This document shows positions 42,825 to 52,320 of a stretch of 64,000 nt of DNA, piece after piece. The notes beneath the pieces are model-generated. The model made no database searches. It had not been told where the DNA came from and saw only the letters and a list, made by a program, of their open reading frames with translations. The position numbers and the translations under genes were made by a program. The stretch's first letter is position 1. Each line of letters starts with the position of its first letter. The DNA is from Streptomonospora litoralis (GTDB lineage: Bacteria > Actinomycetota > Actinomycetes > Streptosporangiales > Streptosporangiaceae), in the NCBI RefSeq assembly GCF_004323735.1, contig NZ_CP036455.1, forward strand, positions 739,101 through 803,100, given 5' to 3'.

Positions 42825-44213
42825 CTACTGCGAGTTGGTCATCCGAAGCACGTCCAGGGCCTCGTCGAGCTGGGCCTCGGTAAGCTTGCCGTCGCCGATG
42901 TAGCCGCGCTCCAGCACGACCTCGCGGATGGTCTTGCGCTCGGCCAGGGCCTGCTTGGCGACCTTGGCGGCCTCCTCATAGCCGATGTAGCGGTTGAGGG
43001 GCGTCACGATCGACGGCGAGGATTCGGCGTACTCGCGGCAGCGCTCCTCGTTCGCCTCGATGCCGGACACACAGCGGTCGGCGAAGACCCGCGAGACGTT
43101 GGCCAGCAGCCGGACCGACTCCAGCACGTTGCGCGCGATCATCGGCAGCTGCACGTTCAGTTCGAAGTTTCCGGCCGAACCGCCGAAGGACACCGCCGCG
43201 TCGTTGCCCACCACCTGCGAGGACACCTGGAGCATGGCCTCGCACAGCACCGGGTTGACCTTGCCCGGCATGATCGAGGAACCGGGCTGCAGGTCGGGCA
43301 GCAGTATCTCGCTCAGGCCGGTGCGCGGCCCCGAGGCCATCCAGCGGATGTCGTTGGCGACCTTGACGTAGCCCACCGCGATCGTGCGCAGCTGCCCCGA
43401 CAGCTCCACCAAGCCGTCGCGCGCGCCCTGGGCCTCGAAGTGGTCGCGGGCCTCGGTCAGCGGCAGGCCGGTGGCCGCGGCGATCTCGGCGATCACCTGC
43501 GCGGCGAAGCCCTCGGGGGTGTTGACGCCCGTGCCCACCGCGGTACCGCCCAGGGGCAGCTCGGCGACGCGCGGCAGGCTGGCCTCCAGGCGCTCCACTC
43601 CGTTGCGCACCTGGGCGGCGTAGCCGGCGAACTCCTGGCCCAGGGTCACCGGGGTGGCGTCCATCAGGTGGGTGCGGCCGCTCTTGACGACCGCGGCGAA
43701 CTCCTCGGCCTTGGCGGACAGCGCCTGCTCTAGGTGCCGCAGCGCTGGAATCAGGTCGTTGATGACGGCCGACGTGGCGGCGATGTGGATCGAGGACGGG
43801 TAGACGTCGTTGGACGACTGCGACGCGTTGACGTGGTCGTTGGGGTGGATCGCGGCGCCGGAGCGCTGACTCGCCAGGGTCGCGACGACCTCGTTGGTGT
43901 TCATGTTGCTCGACGTGCCCGAGCCGGTCTGGAACACGTCGATGGGGAACTCGCCGTTCCAGCGGCCTTCGGCGACTTCCAGCGCCGCCTCGCGGATGGC
44001 CTTGCCGAACTCCTCGGGGATCACCCCCAAGTCCGCGTTCACCTTGGCCGCGGCGGCCTTGATGTGCCCCAGAGCGGCGATGTTGGCGTGCTCCAGGCCC
44101 TGCCCGGAGATCGGGAAGTTCTCTACGGCACGCTGGGTCTGCGCGCGCCATTTGGCCTCGGCGGGAACCTTGACCTCACCCATCGAGTCGTGCTCGATGC
44201 GGAATTCGCTCAT
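42825..44213 (-). CDS. fumC: Fumarate hydratase, class II
   Basis: Catalyses fumarate to malate in the citric acid cycle; cytosolic homotetramer. The 462-residue length is usual. Signature motifs are [20 protein letters not shown] (substrate Thr/Ser/Asn), [40 protein letters not shown] (His-Asp near the active site) and the family signature [12 protein letters not shown]. The ATG at 44213 was chosen ([20 protein letters not shown]); the frame upstream to 44330 is not conserved in character. It precedes nothing on its strand within 100 bases. The fum-glpX neighbourhood is shared with mycobacteria, with genes inserted between them here. Confidence 0.96.
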   Translation of the reverse strand: MSEFRIEHDSMGEVKVPAEAKWRAQTQRAVENFPISGQGLEHANIAALGHIKAAAAKVNADLGVIPEEFGKAIREAALEVAEGRWNGEFPIDVFQTGSGTSSNMNTNEVVATLASQRSGAAIHPNDHVNASQSSNDVYPSSIHIAATSAVINDLIPALRHLEQALSAKAEEFAAVVKSGRTHLMDATPVTLGQEFAGYAAQVRNGVERLEASLPRVAELPLGGTAVGTGVNTPEGFAAQVIAEIAAATGLPLTEARDHFEAQGARDGLVELSGQLRTIAVGYVKVANDIRWMASGPRTGLSEILLPDLQPGSSIMPGKVNPVLCEAMLQVSSQVVGNDAAVSFGGSAGNFELNVQLPMIARNVLESVRLLANVSRVFADRCVSGIEANEERCREYAESSPSIVTPLNRYIGYEEAAKVAKQALAERKTIREVVLERGYIGDGKLTEAQLDEALDVLRMTNSQ

Positions 44214-44342
44214 CGTTGAAAGACACCTCCAGGAAACCTGCACCCAAGAGTGCCAGACGCCCGGCCCCGGCCGGGCGGCAACCCCGCCGCCGCCTGCGCC
44301 TACGTGCCCGGCGCGGACGCGGTGCGCCACGGGGCGCAGCCC

Positions 44343-44939
44343 TCACTCCAGCGCCGTGCGCCGGCCGCGCCCCCGGCGCAGCCGGCCGCGGCGGCGGGCG
44401 GTGCGGATCCGCACCGAGCCGAGCAGGGAGAGCCCCGAGACCTCCAGTACCGGCGCGTCGCCGCCGCGCGGAGCCCGGACCGCCGAGCTGCGCCGCGCCA
44501 GCAGGGAGCGGCCGCGGATGTGCACCCGGACGCCTTCGGGGACGGTCACCTCGATCCGCCCGAAGACGCTGACCGCCGTCAGCTCTACGCGCTCGCGCAT
44601 CAGCAGCGCATCGCTCAGATCGAGTTCCAGCGTGGCGCCGACGGCCAGCGCGGACTCGCGCGGGCGCACCACCCACCGTCCCGAGCGCCGCAGCGGGGAG
44701 AACAGGGCCGCCAACGGGGTCTCGTCCACCCGGATCGGCTGCTGATCGGGCGCCAGCAGATCGGTGAGGACCGGCGGCAGTTCGCCGAGGGTGCGCGCGC
44801 GGTAGACGCGGTCGGCGCGCTCCTCGAACTCGGCCGGGTCCAGCCGCCCGTCCTCCACCGCGGCGCGGAGCGCCGCGGCGACCCGCTCCCGGTCGGAGTC
44901 GGAGGCGCGGATGCGGGCGGGGGAGAGGCCGTTGCTCAC
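44343..44939 (-). CDS. DUF1707 / LiaF-like C-terminal domain protein
   Basis: A 198-residue cytosolic-looking protein. Residues ~6-55 are a DUF1707 module (IRASDSDRERVAAALRAAVE, DGRLDPAEFEERADRVYRAR), a small actinobacterial domain of unknown role. Residues ~95-180 form a beta-rich, LiaF-type domain (ELDLSDALLMRERVELTAVS, FGRIEVTVPEGVRVHIRGRS). A strongly basic tail (RTARRRGRLRRGRGRR) ends the protein. Relatives link to cell-wall stress responses. The GTG at 44939 sets DUF1707 at the N-terminus. It diverges from an ABC exporter gene across 150 bases. Confidence 0.88.
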   Translation of the reverse strand: MSNGLSPARIRASDSDRERVAAALRAAVEDGRLDPAEFEERADRVYRARTLGELPPVLTDLLAPDQQPIRVDETPLAALFSPLRRSGRWVVRPRESALAVGATLELDLSDALLMRERVELTAVSVFGRIEVTVPEGVRVHIRGRSLLARRSSAVRAPRGGDAPVLEVSGLSLLGSVRIRTARRRGRLRRGRGRRTALE

Positions 44940-45089
44940 CCTGCCGACGTTAGCCGCTGTAGAGGGCGCGCGAGCGGCCGGTGGAGCGGACGGCGACCGG
45001 CCCCCGCCCCGCTCATACCGAGGGCAAAGGCCGTCCACAGGCGGGAAAAGGAGTGGATAATCGTCTCTGCCCGCTTCTACGGTTATCCC

Positions 45090-46169
45090 ATGTCACTATC
45101 GGGACATCGCTCTGGAGCCGGCCCGGCCGAACCGTTGGACCCCGACGATCCGGCCGAGCCCGCCGACCCTTCCGATCGCGCCCACCCGGCGCGCCATGCC
45201 GCGTCCGAACCGCGCACAGCCACCGGGCGCGAGCCGGAGCCGACGGACGCAGACGCCTTCGACGCCCCGCCCGCCATCACGCTGCGCGACGTCGTCAAGC
45301 GCTTCGGCACCTTCACCGCCGTCGACGGCCTGAACCTGGAGGTCCCCGCGGGGACCGTCTTCGGGCTGCTCGGGCCCAACGGCGCCGGCAAGTCCACCAC
45401 GATGAAGATGCTCACCGCGCAGAGCCGAGCCGACTCCGGCGAGATCACCGTACTGGGCCACCCGGTGCCGCGCGCCTCCAAGCACGCCCGCGCCGAGATG
45501 GGCGTGGTGCCCCAGCACGACAACATCGACGAAGAGCTGACCGTGCGCGAGAACCTGGAGGTCTTCACCCACCTCTACCGGGTGCCGCGGGCCCGGCGCG
45601 CCGAAGCCGTCGACCGCGCCCTGCACCTGGCACACCTGGAGGACCGGGCCGACACCAGGGCCGACAAGCTGTCGGGCGGTATGCGCCGCCGCCTGCTGAT
45701 CGTGCGCGGGCTGGTGCACAGCCCGCGGCTGGTGCTGCTGGACGAGCCCACCGTCGGCCTCGACCCCCAGGTGCGCCAGGAGTTGTGGGGCCTCATCACC
45801 GCGCTGCGCGCCGAGGGCGTCACGGTACTGATGTCCACCCACTACATCGAGGAGGCGGAACGCCTCGCCGACGTCGTCGCGCTCATGGCCAAGGGCAGGG
45901 TGGTGGCCCGCGGTGTTCCGGCCGACCTCATCGCCCGCCACGCCGGTTCGACCGTAGAGGAGTACGCGCTGGAGCCGGGTGCTGCCGAGGAGACCGAGGA
46001 GCGCGTCGCCGCGGCCGGGCTGTCCACCCGCCGCACCGGAGCGACACTGTCGGTGCTGCGTGCCGACGAACTCCCCGCCACCCTGCGGGACTCGCTGGGC
46101 CGCGGCAGCGCCCGCGCGGGCAACCTGGAGGACGTGTTCGTCACGTTGACGGGGGAGCGTGTGGATTGA
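45090..46169 (+). CDS. ABC transporter ATP-binding protein
   Basis: ATPase subunit of an ABC-2 type exporter, 359 residues. After a ~65-residue Asp/Pro-rich lead-in, the nucleotide-binding domain begins at ITLRDVVKRFGTFTAVDGLN. Walker A is GPNGAGKSTTMKML, signature LSGGMRRRLLIVRG, Walker B VLLDEPTVGLD, and the H-loop is in LMSTHYIEEAERL. The C-terminal ~90 residues are the extra domain common in drug- or polysaccharide-export ATPases. The ATG at 45090 lacks a clear ribosome binding site, so the true start may lie later in the lead-in. The permease follows 133 bases downstream, after a hairpin. Confidence 0.92.
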   Translation: MSLSGHRSGAGPAEPLDPDDPAEPADPSDRAHPARHAASEPRTATGREPEPTDADAFDAPPAITLRDVVKRFGTFTAVDGLNLEVPAGTVFGLLGPNGAGKSTTMKMLTAQSRADSGEITVLGHPVPRASKHARAEMGVVPQHDNIDEELTVRENLEVFTHLYRVPRARRAEAVDRALHLAHLEDRADTRADKLSGGMRRRLLIVRGLVHSPRLVLLDEPTVGLDPQVRQELWGLITALRAEGVTVLMSTHYIEEAERLADVVALMAKGRVVARGVPADLIARHAGSTVEEYALEPGAAEETEERVAAAGLSTRRTGATLSVLRADELPATLRDSLGRGSARAGNLEDVFVTLTGERVD

Positions 46170-46264
46170 GTCCTTCCCACCTCGCGACCAGGGTGCCGGG
46201 GCTCGACCGCGGAGTGCCCTGTTCCACCGTCCAGAGCCCGCGAGCCCGAAGATCCGTGCCGCCT

Positions 46265-46284
46265 CCCCGGCCACGTGGCCGGGG
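46265..46284 (+). terminator. Hairpin between ATPase and permease genes
   Basis: CCCCGGCCAC and its exact complement form a 20-base perfect palindrome in the 133-base gap, ending 18 bases before the permease ATG. It may partially terminate transcription or stabilise the upstream mRNA, setting the ATPase/permease ratio. Confidence 0.5.
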
Positions 46285-46302
46285 TCTTCCCGGAGGTGCC
46301 AG

Positions 46303-47130
46303 ATGAGCAGCCAGACCACCGCCCGGCCGACCGCGGAGGCCCGGCCGGAGCGGCTCGCGCCGCCGGGGAGGTTCGAGTTCGCGCCGATCGCCGCGGTGCT
46401 GGCCCGCGAGTGGGCCCTGTACCGGCGCAGCTGGAAGCCCACGACCTTCGCGGCGGTCGTCGAGCCGGTCATCATGCTGCTGGCGTTCGGCGTGGGGCTA
46501 GGGTCGCTGGTCGGCGCGATCGGCGGCTACGAGTACATCCACTTCCTGGGTACCGGCATCGTGGCCACGTCGGTGCTGTTCACCTCGATGTTCCCGGGGC
46601 TGATCGACACCTATGTGCGCCGCGTCTTCCAGCACACCTACGACGGCATGCTGGCCACCCCGGTCGACGTGCGCGAGCTGGTCACCGGCGAGGCCAGTTG
46701 GATCGCCTGCAAGTCCGGCATCTACGGGTGCGCTCCGCTGCTGGTCGCGATCGCGTTCGGGCTGCCCGCCTCACCCGCGATGCTGCTGGTGCCCGTCATC
46801 GCGTTCGTCACCGGGTTCGGGTTCGCCCTGGCCGGCGTCTGGATGTCGGCCGCCGTGCCCTCCATCAAGACGATGGACTACATCATCTCCGGTGTCATCA
46901 CGCCGCTGTTCCTCATCGCGGGAACGTTCTTCCCGGTCGCGACGCTGCCCGGGTGGGCGCAGGTCGTGGCGAAGATCAACCCGCTGTACCACTGCGTCGA
47001 GCTGGTGCGCGGCACCGCGTTCGGGATGGACCTCGCCACCGCCGCCGGCCACTTCGCCGCACTACTTGCCTTCGTCGCGGTGGTGTGGTGCCTGGCCGTG
47101 TTCCAGATGCGCCGCAAGCTGATCGACTGA
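46303..47130 (+). CDS. ABC-2 type transporter permease
   Basis: Membrane subunit of the exporter with the ATPase upstream; 275 residues and six predicted helices. The first begins near residue 42 (FAAVVEPVIMLLAFGVGLGS), and the last near 245 (FAALLAFVAVVWCLAVFQMR). TYVRRVFQHTYDGMLATPVD is the cytosolic coupling segment typical of NodJ/drug-export ABC-2 permeases, and LFLIAGTFFPVATLPGWAQV is the conserved loop before the last helices. The ATG at 46303 has GGAGGTGCC upstream. The cargo is unknown: lipid-linked saccharides or hydrophobic drugs are the usual choices. Confidence 0.92.
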   Translation: MSSQTTARPTAEARPERLAPPGRFEFAPIAAVLAREWALYRRSWKPTTFAAVVEPVIMLLAFGVGLGSLVGAIGGYEYIHFLGTGIVATSVLFTSMFPGLIDTYVRRVFQHTYDGMLATPVDVRELVTGEASWIACKSGIYGCAPLLVAIAFGLPASPAMLLVPVIAFVTGFGFALAGVWMSAAVPSIKTMDYIISGVITPLFLIAGTFFPVATLPGWAQVVAKINPLYHCVELVRGTAFGMDLATAAGHFAALLAFVAVVWCLAVFQMRRKLID

Positions 47131-47174
47131 GCGGCGGCCGCACGGGGTCACCGCGTGCGGTCCGTGTCTCCACA

Positions 47175-47217
47175 GCGGCGCGCCGCGGCCTCTTTCCGTG
47201 GGGCCGCAGCGCGCCGC
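47175..47217. terminator. Convergent terminator hairpin
   Basis: A 15-bp stem with one mismatch (47175-47190 with 47202-47217, loop TCTTTCCGTGG) lies between the permease and the DUF3352 gene, which converge. Confidence 0.75.
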
Positions 47218-47239
47218 GCGTGTGTGGACGGTTTTCGAC

Positions 47240-48850
47240 TCAGCCCCCGCCGTTGGGCGCCCAGCGGGCCAGCGTCGAGACCGTCGAGGCATCGAAGGTC
47301 ACCGAGGCGCCCAGCGCGCCCCACTGCTCGGGTGCGCTCTCCCCGCCGCTCTCGGCGAACGGCCGCAGATCCAGGTACATCCCCAGGTGGGCGGTCTCGG
47401 TGCCGGCCATCGTCTGCTTGAAGACGGGATCGTCACCCAGGCGTCCGGTACCGGTCGTGCCCGAGGTAGCGACGGTGACGGATCCCTCGGTGCTGACACC
47501 GGGGGGCGAGGTGTAGGAGTTGCGCCACATCTCGGCGATCGCGCTCTCCACCGCGCCGGAGTCGGCGCCCTCGGCCCGGAACTGCATGGACGGCGGTGAC
47601 GCGGCGCCGCCGAAGAACTGGTCGAGGGAACCGCCGAGGTCGGTGATGCCCACCGCGGTGCGCTTGCCCAGCAGGCTGGTCAGCCCGTCGGGCATGGTCA
47701 GGCCCAGGTCGGTCATCAGCCCTTCGAACTCGGCGAAGTCCTCGGGGTTGTCCTGGTAGGCCTGGCCCGCCAGGTCCGCCAGTCCGCTGCCGCTGACGGC
47801 CATCATGGTGTCGTCGGGCAGGTCGCCCATCAGCTGCAGGCCGGGCTCGGGCACCTCGTAGTCGGCGGTGGAGACGCCGTCGACGCTGACGTCGAGGGTG
47901 TCGCCGCGCAGTTCCAGGTACTCGGGCCGGATCCGCAGGCCCAGCGCCATCCTGCCGCTGACCTCGCCGTAACTCTGCAGGGAGTCGAGCGGGTCGGTCT
48001 GGTTCAGCCCGCCGTACTCCTCGAAGCCGCCGTATTCGGAGCCGGAGCCCTCTTGCGCCAGAGCGGCGATCTCGCCCAGGTCCATCCAGGCGGAGGCGAT
48101 GTTGTCGGTGCCGATCGACTCCATGTCCCGGGTGTAGGTGTCCTGCTCGTCGAGGGTGCCGCCGGAGGCGATCTGGGCGTCGAGGTCGCTGAGCACGGCC
48201 GCCTTGTCCGTGACGATCGCGAAATCGTCGCGGACGTCGAACGCCACGTCCTCCGACTGGCTCTGCATCTCACTCAGAGCCTGCTCGGCGGCGTCCTCGT
48301 CCTCGGCCGCGATGGCGATGGCCGCGGCCGTCCCCGAACTGTCGGCCGCCTCCTCGTTCTCGGGCGTCCACACGGCGAATCCGAACCGCTGGCCGAGCCA
48401 GGGCGCGAAATCCTCCTCGTAGGTCATCCCCTCGTAGCCGCTGTTCTCGATCAGGGAGTCGACCAGCTCTTCGGCGGGGTCCGCCTCGGGGTCGATCTCT
48501 TCGCGCATGGTGTCGGGGAGGCGCTGGACGAACTGCGCGTAGTCGGCCAACTGGCCGCCGCTGGGCCGCAGGTCCAGCTTGGCGAAGGCGATCGAGGAGG
48601 CGGGCAGCACCGATTCGGGTTGGGCGCCGACCAAGACGTTCTGGACGACCGAGTTCGACGCCCATACGGTGCCGGCCATCATGACCACACCCAGCCCGGC
48701 GGCGACGGGGATCATCCACCCGCGGTTCGACCGCTGCGGCGCTGTCGGCGCCGGAGCGTAGCCCGGGCCGGGTGGCGGCTGGTACTGGCCGCCACCGGGT
48801 GGGGGCGGAGCTCCCCACGACGGCTGGTTGGGGGGATCGGGGTAGGACAT
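47240..48850 (-). CDS. DUF3352 membrane-anchored protein
   Basis: A 536-residue protein with a Pro/Gly/Tyr-rich cytosolic N-terminus (~residues 1-42), one membrane helix (~43-66, GWMIPVAAGLGVVMMAGTVW) and a large extracytoplasmic DUF3352 region. Inside are SSIAFAKLDLRPSGGQLADY, WLGQRFGFAVWTPENEEAAD, ALGLRIRPEYLELRGDTLDV and LLGKRTAVGITDLGGSLDQF, arranged as repeated beta/alpha units. The function is unknown; the family is common in actinobacteria and resembles surface-exposed, protein-interaction modules. The ATG at 48850 is preceded by GGAGGTTCG, so the start is secure. Confidence 0.88.
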   Translation of the reverse strand: MSYPDPPNQPSWGAPPPPGGGQYQPPPGPGYAPAPTAPQRSNRGWMIPVAAGLGVVMMAGTVWASNSVVQNVLVGAQPESVLPASSIAFAKLDLRPSGGQLADYAQFVQRLPDTMREEIDPEADPAEELVDSLIENSGYEGMTYEEDFAPWLGQRFGFAVWTPENEEAADSSGTAAAIAIAAEDEDAAEQALSEMQSQSEDVAFDVRDDFAIVTDKAAVLSDLDAQIASGGTLDEQDTYTRDMESIGTDNIASAWMDLGEIAALAQEGSGSEYGGFEEYGGLNQTDPLDSLQSYGEVSGRMALGLRIRPEYLELRGDTLDVSVDGVSTADYEVPEPGLQLMGDLPDDTMMAVSGSGLADLAGQAYQDNPEDFAEFEGLMTDLGLTMPDGLTSLLGKRTAVGITDLGGSLDQFFGGAASPPSMQFRAEGADSGAVESAIAEMWRNSYTSPPGVSTEGSVTVATSGTTGTGRLGDDPVFKQTMAGTETAHLGMYLDLRPFAESGGESAPEQWGALGASVTFDASTVSTLARWAPNGGG

Positions 48851-48926
48851 CGAACCTCCGGAACAGTGCGCTTATCCGCTACGAAGGTACCAATGCACTA
48901 ATGCCCGATTGTTGCCGATCGGCAGG

Positions 48927-49958
48927 TCACTCCGGGGTTGCGGGAGACGCGAAGTCCACTCCGCTGTAGGCGGCGAGTTTGGCCAGCCGGTGCTCGCTGC
49001 GCACCTGGCGGACCGTGCCGCTGCGGCCCCGCATGACCAGCGAGTCCGTGGTCGCGCCGCCCGCCTCGTAGCGCACACCGCCCACCAGTTCGCCGTCGGT
49101 GATACCGGTGGCCGCGAAGAACACGTCCTCGGAGGCCACCAGGTCGTCGGTGGTCAGCACCCGGTCCAGGTCGTGGCCGGAGTCACGCGCCTTGCGGCGC
49201 TCGTCGTCGCCGGTTGGCCACAACCGGCCTTGGATGGTGCCGCCCAGGCACTTCATGGCGCAGGCCGAGATGATGCCCTCCGGTGTGCCGCCGATTCCCA
49301 GCAGCAGATCCACACCGGTGTTGGCGCGGGCCGCCATGATGGCGCCGGCCACGTCGCCGTCGGTGATGAACCGGATACGCGCACCCGCCTCGCGCACTTC
49401 GCGCACGATCTCCTGGTGGCGGGGCCGGTCCAGGATCATCACCGTCACGTCCTGCGGGGTGACGCCCTTCGCGCGGGCCACCGCGCGCACGTTGTCCGCG
49501 ATGGGCGCGGTGATGTCCACCGCGGCCGCCGCCTCCGGTCCGGTCGCCAGCTTCTCCATGTAGAACACGGCGGAGGGGTCGAACATCGAGTGGCGCGGGG
49601 CCACGGCGAGTACCGCGATGGCGTTGGGCATGCCCATGGCGGTCAGCCGGGTGCCGTCGATGGGGTCGACCGCGACATCGCAGTCGGGGCCGATGCCGTC
49701 GCCGACCGACTCCCCGTTGAACAGCATGGGCGCGTCGTCCTTCTCGCCCTCGCCGATGACCACCGTGCCGTTCATGGCGACCGTGCTGATCATGTGCCGC
49801 ATGCCGCGCACGGCGACCCCGTCCGCGCCGTTCTTGTCGCCCCGCCCCACCCAGCGCGCAGCCGCGAGCGCCGCGGACTCGGTGACCCGGACCAGCTCCA
49901 GCGCCAGGTTGCGGTCCGGCGCTCCGGACGTCTCCTGGGGTGCCGTGGGAATGCTCAT
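48927..49958 (-). CDS. glpX: Fructose-1,6-bisphosphatase, class II
   Basis: Gluconeogenic enzyme removing the 1-phosphate of fructose 1,6-bisphosphate; metal-dependent. The 343-residue length is normal. Motifs are [37 protein letters not shown] (Glu/Asp metal site), [37 protein letters not shown] and [20 protein letters not shown]. The ATG at 49958 was used. In mycobacteria glpX is the sole class of this enzyme and neighbours fum. Here it diverges from a TetR gene across 137 bases, so that regulator could act on it, though nothing in the sequence proves this. Confidence 0.96.
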   Translation of the reverse strand: MSIPTAPQETSGAPDRNLALELVRVTESAALAAARWVGRGDKNGADGVAVRGMRHMISTVAMNGTVVIGEGEKDDAPMLFNGESVGDGIGPDCDVAVDPIDGTRLTAMGMPNAIAVLAVAPRHSMFDPSAVFYMEKLATGPEAAAAVDITAPIADNVRAVARAKGVTPQDVTVMILDRPRHQEIVREVREAGARIRFITDGDVAGAIMAARANTGVDLLLGIGGTPEGIISACAMKCLGGTIQGRLWPTGDDERRKARDSGHDLDRVLTTDDLVASEDVFFAATGITDGELVGGVRYEAGGATTDSLVMRGRSGTVRQVRSEHRLAKLAAYSGVDFASPATPE

Positions 49959-50095
49959 CGGTCAGCCTTTCAAGCCGGTTCCGCGCCGGCGGCGGGAGGC
50001 GGTCGGTGCTTTTGGGACAAGCGTAAACACCTGACGTAATGTCGACCTAGGCGGGCCGACGGCACGCCGCCACGGAAAGGAACGGTAGTCCGACG

Positions 50096-50722
50096 TTGAC
50101 TGTCGACAAAGCGCACAAACCCGTCCGCGTGTCCCACCGGGGGGCGGCCACGCGCAGCGCCCTGCTCGAAGCCGCGGCGCACGTGTTCCGAACGGTGGGC
50201 TTCGCCCGGGCCGGTGTCAGCGAGGTCGTCGAGCACGCCGGAGCCAGCGTCGGCAGCCTGTACCACCACTTCACGGGCAAGGCCGACCTCTACATGGCGC
50301 TGTACGAGGACTTCCAGCAGCGCCAGCAGGACCGCACGCACCGGGCCGTGTCGCACGCCCGCGATGCGGGCGAAGGCGACCCCACGCGGCTGATGTACAC
50401 CGCGGCGAGCGCCTACCTGGACGGCGCCATCGAGGAGCGCGAGACCACCCTGCTGTTCTTCTGCGGCGACGGGCCGCCCGGGTTCGACTCCCAGCTGCGC
50501 GAACGGCTGCGCGAGTGGACCGACCGCAACGTGGCCCTGTTCCGCAAGGCCGAGGAGCCGGTGGACGAGGCGCTGCTCATGGTGGTCAGCGGAACGATGC
50601 TGGTCGCCGTCACGGAGGTCGTGCGGCGCAGCGACGCCGACGCACGGCGCCTGGCCGACGACATCACGTCCCTGCTTTCACGGCTGGAGCCCAGGGACCG
50701 GCGCGACCAGCGGACGGGCTGA
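50096..50722 (+). CDS. TetR-family transcriptional regulator
   Basis: A repressor-type protein of 208 residues. The N-terminal helix-turn-helix is at ~residues 17-62 (TRSALLEAAAHVFRTVGFAR, AGVSEVVEHAGASVGSLYHH, FTGKADLYMALYED). The C-terminal helical ligand-binding domain includes HRAVSHARDAGEGDPTRLMY and LLMVVSGTMLVAVTEVVRRS. The TTG at 50096 with GAAAGGAACGG upstream is the best start, but a GTG eleven codons later would also keep the domain. It diverges from glpX and converges with ispH. Ligand and targets are unknown; autoregulation of its own promoter is common. Confidence 0.92.
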   Translation: MTVDKAHKPVRVSHRGAATRSALLEAAAHVFRTVGFARAGVSEVVEHAGASVGSLYHHFTGKADLYMALYEDFQQRQQDRTHRAVSHARDAGEGDPTRLMYTAASAYLDGAIEERETTLLFFCGDGPPGFDSQLRERLREWTDRNVALFRKAEEPVDEALLMVVSGTMLVAVTEVVRRSDADARRLADDITSLLSRLEPRDRRDQRTG

Positions 50723-50893
50723 GGTGAAAACCGTTCGGATCGGGCACGCGGAGATCCGGCGCCGAGCGGCGGAACGACCGCCGAGTACCGCGTATCGGCG
50801 TTCTCGCAAATGCGCCGCATGCAGCGCAACGGGCCGAATTCCGGTTTCAGTCGATCCGGAATCGAGGCGCGTGTTCTCGCGGTGTCGGGGCGA

Positions 50894-50916
50894 GAGGCCG
50901 CCGCGGGGGCGGCCTC
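50894..50916. terminator. Convergent terminator hairpin
   Basis: A 9-bp perfect stem (GAGGCCGCC, loop GCGGG) lies 12 bases beyond the ispH stop, between it and the TetR gene. Confidence 0.75.
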
Positions 50917-50928
50917 AGCGTCCCGGTT

Positions 50929-51897
50929 TCAGCCCGCGGCCTCGGCCCGCAGGTCCCGGCGCAGTTCCTTGGGCATCGAGAACGTCAGGCGCTCCGTGGC
51001 GGTCTCGACGTCCTGCACGTCCGCGTAACCGGAGTTCGCCAGGCGCTCCAGCAGGTCCTGGACCAGGATGTCGGGCACCGAGGCGCCGCTGGTGACGCCC
51101 ACGGTCTCGACGCTCTCCAGCCAGGTCTCGTCCATCAGCGAGGCGTTGTCGATGAGATGGGCGTCCGTGGCCCCCGCCTCCAGGGCGACCTCGACCAGGC
51201 GGACCGAGTTCGAGGAGTTGTCGGACCCCACCACGATCACCAGGTCGCACTCGGCCGCCATCTCCTTCACGGCGTCCTGCCGGTTGGAGGTGGCGTAGCA
51301 GATGTCGTCGCTCGGCGGGTCGAGCAGGTTGGGGAACTTCGACCGCAGCGCCTCGACGGTGGTGTTGGTCTCGTCCACCGACAGCGTGGTCTGCGAGAGC
51401 CAGGAGACGTTGTCGGGGTTGCGCACCTCGACCTTGTCGACCTCGTCGGGGCCGTCGACCACCTGGATGTGCTCGGGGGCCTCGCCGCTGGTGCCCTCGA
51501 CCTCCTCGTGGCCGGTGTGGCCGATGAGGATGATGTCGCGGTCCTCCGACGCGAAGCGCTTGGCCTCCTTGTGCACCTTGGTCACCAGGGGGCAGGTGGC
51601 GTCGATGGTCTTCAGCTGCCGCCGCTCGGCCTCCTCGTGCACCTTCGGCGCGACGCCGTGCGCGGAGAACACCACGATGGCGCCTTCGGGGACCTCGTCG
51701 GTCTCCTCGACGAAGACGGCGCCGCGCTTCTCCAGCGTGCTGACGACGTGCGTGTTGTGCACGATCTGCTTGCGCACGTAGATCGGGGCGCCGTACTGCT
51801 CAAGGGCCTTCTCGACCGTGACGACGGCGCGGTCCACACCGGCGCAGTAGCCGCGGGGCTTGGCGAGCAGGACACGGCGGCGGTTCGTCGCAGTCAT
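50929..51897 (-). CDS. ispH: 4-hydroxy-3-methylbut-2-enyl diphosphate reductase
   Basis: Last enzyme of the MEP isoprenoid pathway; an iron-sulphur protein making isopentenyl and dimethylallyl diphosphate. In 322 residues the three cluster cysteines are in [20 protein letters not shown] (residue ~18), [18 protein letters not shown] and [18 protein letters not shown], with the substrate histidines in QIVHNTHVV and [18 protein letters not shown] and the catalytic Glu in [16 protein letters not shown]. The ATG at 51897 is used. Together with the isoprenyl transferase at 36738 it feeds polyprenyl carriers for glycan assembly. Normally it neighbours xseA in actinobacteria; here ~4.7 kb separates them. 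Confidence 0.96.
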   Translation of the reverse strand: MTATNRRRVLLAKPRGYCAGVDRAVVTVEKALEQYGAPIYVRKQIVHNTHVVSTLEKRGAVFVEETDEVPEGAIVVFSAHGVAPKVHEEAERRQLKTIDATCPLVTKVHKEAKRFASEDRDIILIGHTGHEEVEGTSGEAPEHIQVVDGPDEVDKVEVRNPDNVSWLSQTTLSVDETNTTVEALRSKFPNLLDPPSDDICYATSNRQDAVKEMAAECDLVIVVGSDNSSNSVRLVEVALEAGATDAHLIDNASLMDETWLESVETVGVTSGASVPDILVQDLLERLANSGYADVQDVETATERLTFSMPKELRRDLRAEAAG

Positions 51898-52320
51898 GCT
51901 TCCATCCTAAGGGCCGATCGCCATGGCGGGTTCGGGGCGGGCGCCTGCGCCGCCGGCGAGGGCGGACCGGCGCGCGGGCGGCGGCGGCCGCGCGCCGGCG
52001 CGCCGCCGTTCGGGCAGGTGGGAGCCGCGGGGTTGCGAACGGGCCGGCGTCGGGTGTTGCGCCCGCCACTGCAGATGACCCCGCGATAACGGTCAGCGCT
52101 CGTTTCCGTCGCGAGGATGCGAAAGCATTCACATTCGGCGCACTTCCGGCGACCCTTACTCACCTATTCTGGTTTGACCTGTGGAACCTGACGGCGCGAA
52201 GGCGGCGTCAGGCGCGCGGGACGGGATAGACGAGAAGTCTGATACGTGTACCGTCCGAGCCGAGACCCGGGGCCGCGCGCAGCCCCGTCCTCCCGACGAG
52301 CATCAGGAGCCCCCAGTCCC
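51898..52320. other. Divergent intergenic region between ispH and the next gene
   Basis: 423 bases with promoters for both directions expected. A 7-bp hairpin (CCTGACG at 52187-52193, CGTCAGG at 52206-52212) lies in the leader of the plus-strand gene, ~110 bases before its ATG. AT-richer DNA at 52120-52180 probably marks the plus-strand promoter. No gene was recognised. Confidence 0.5.
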
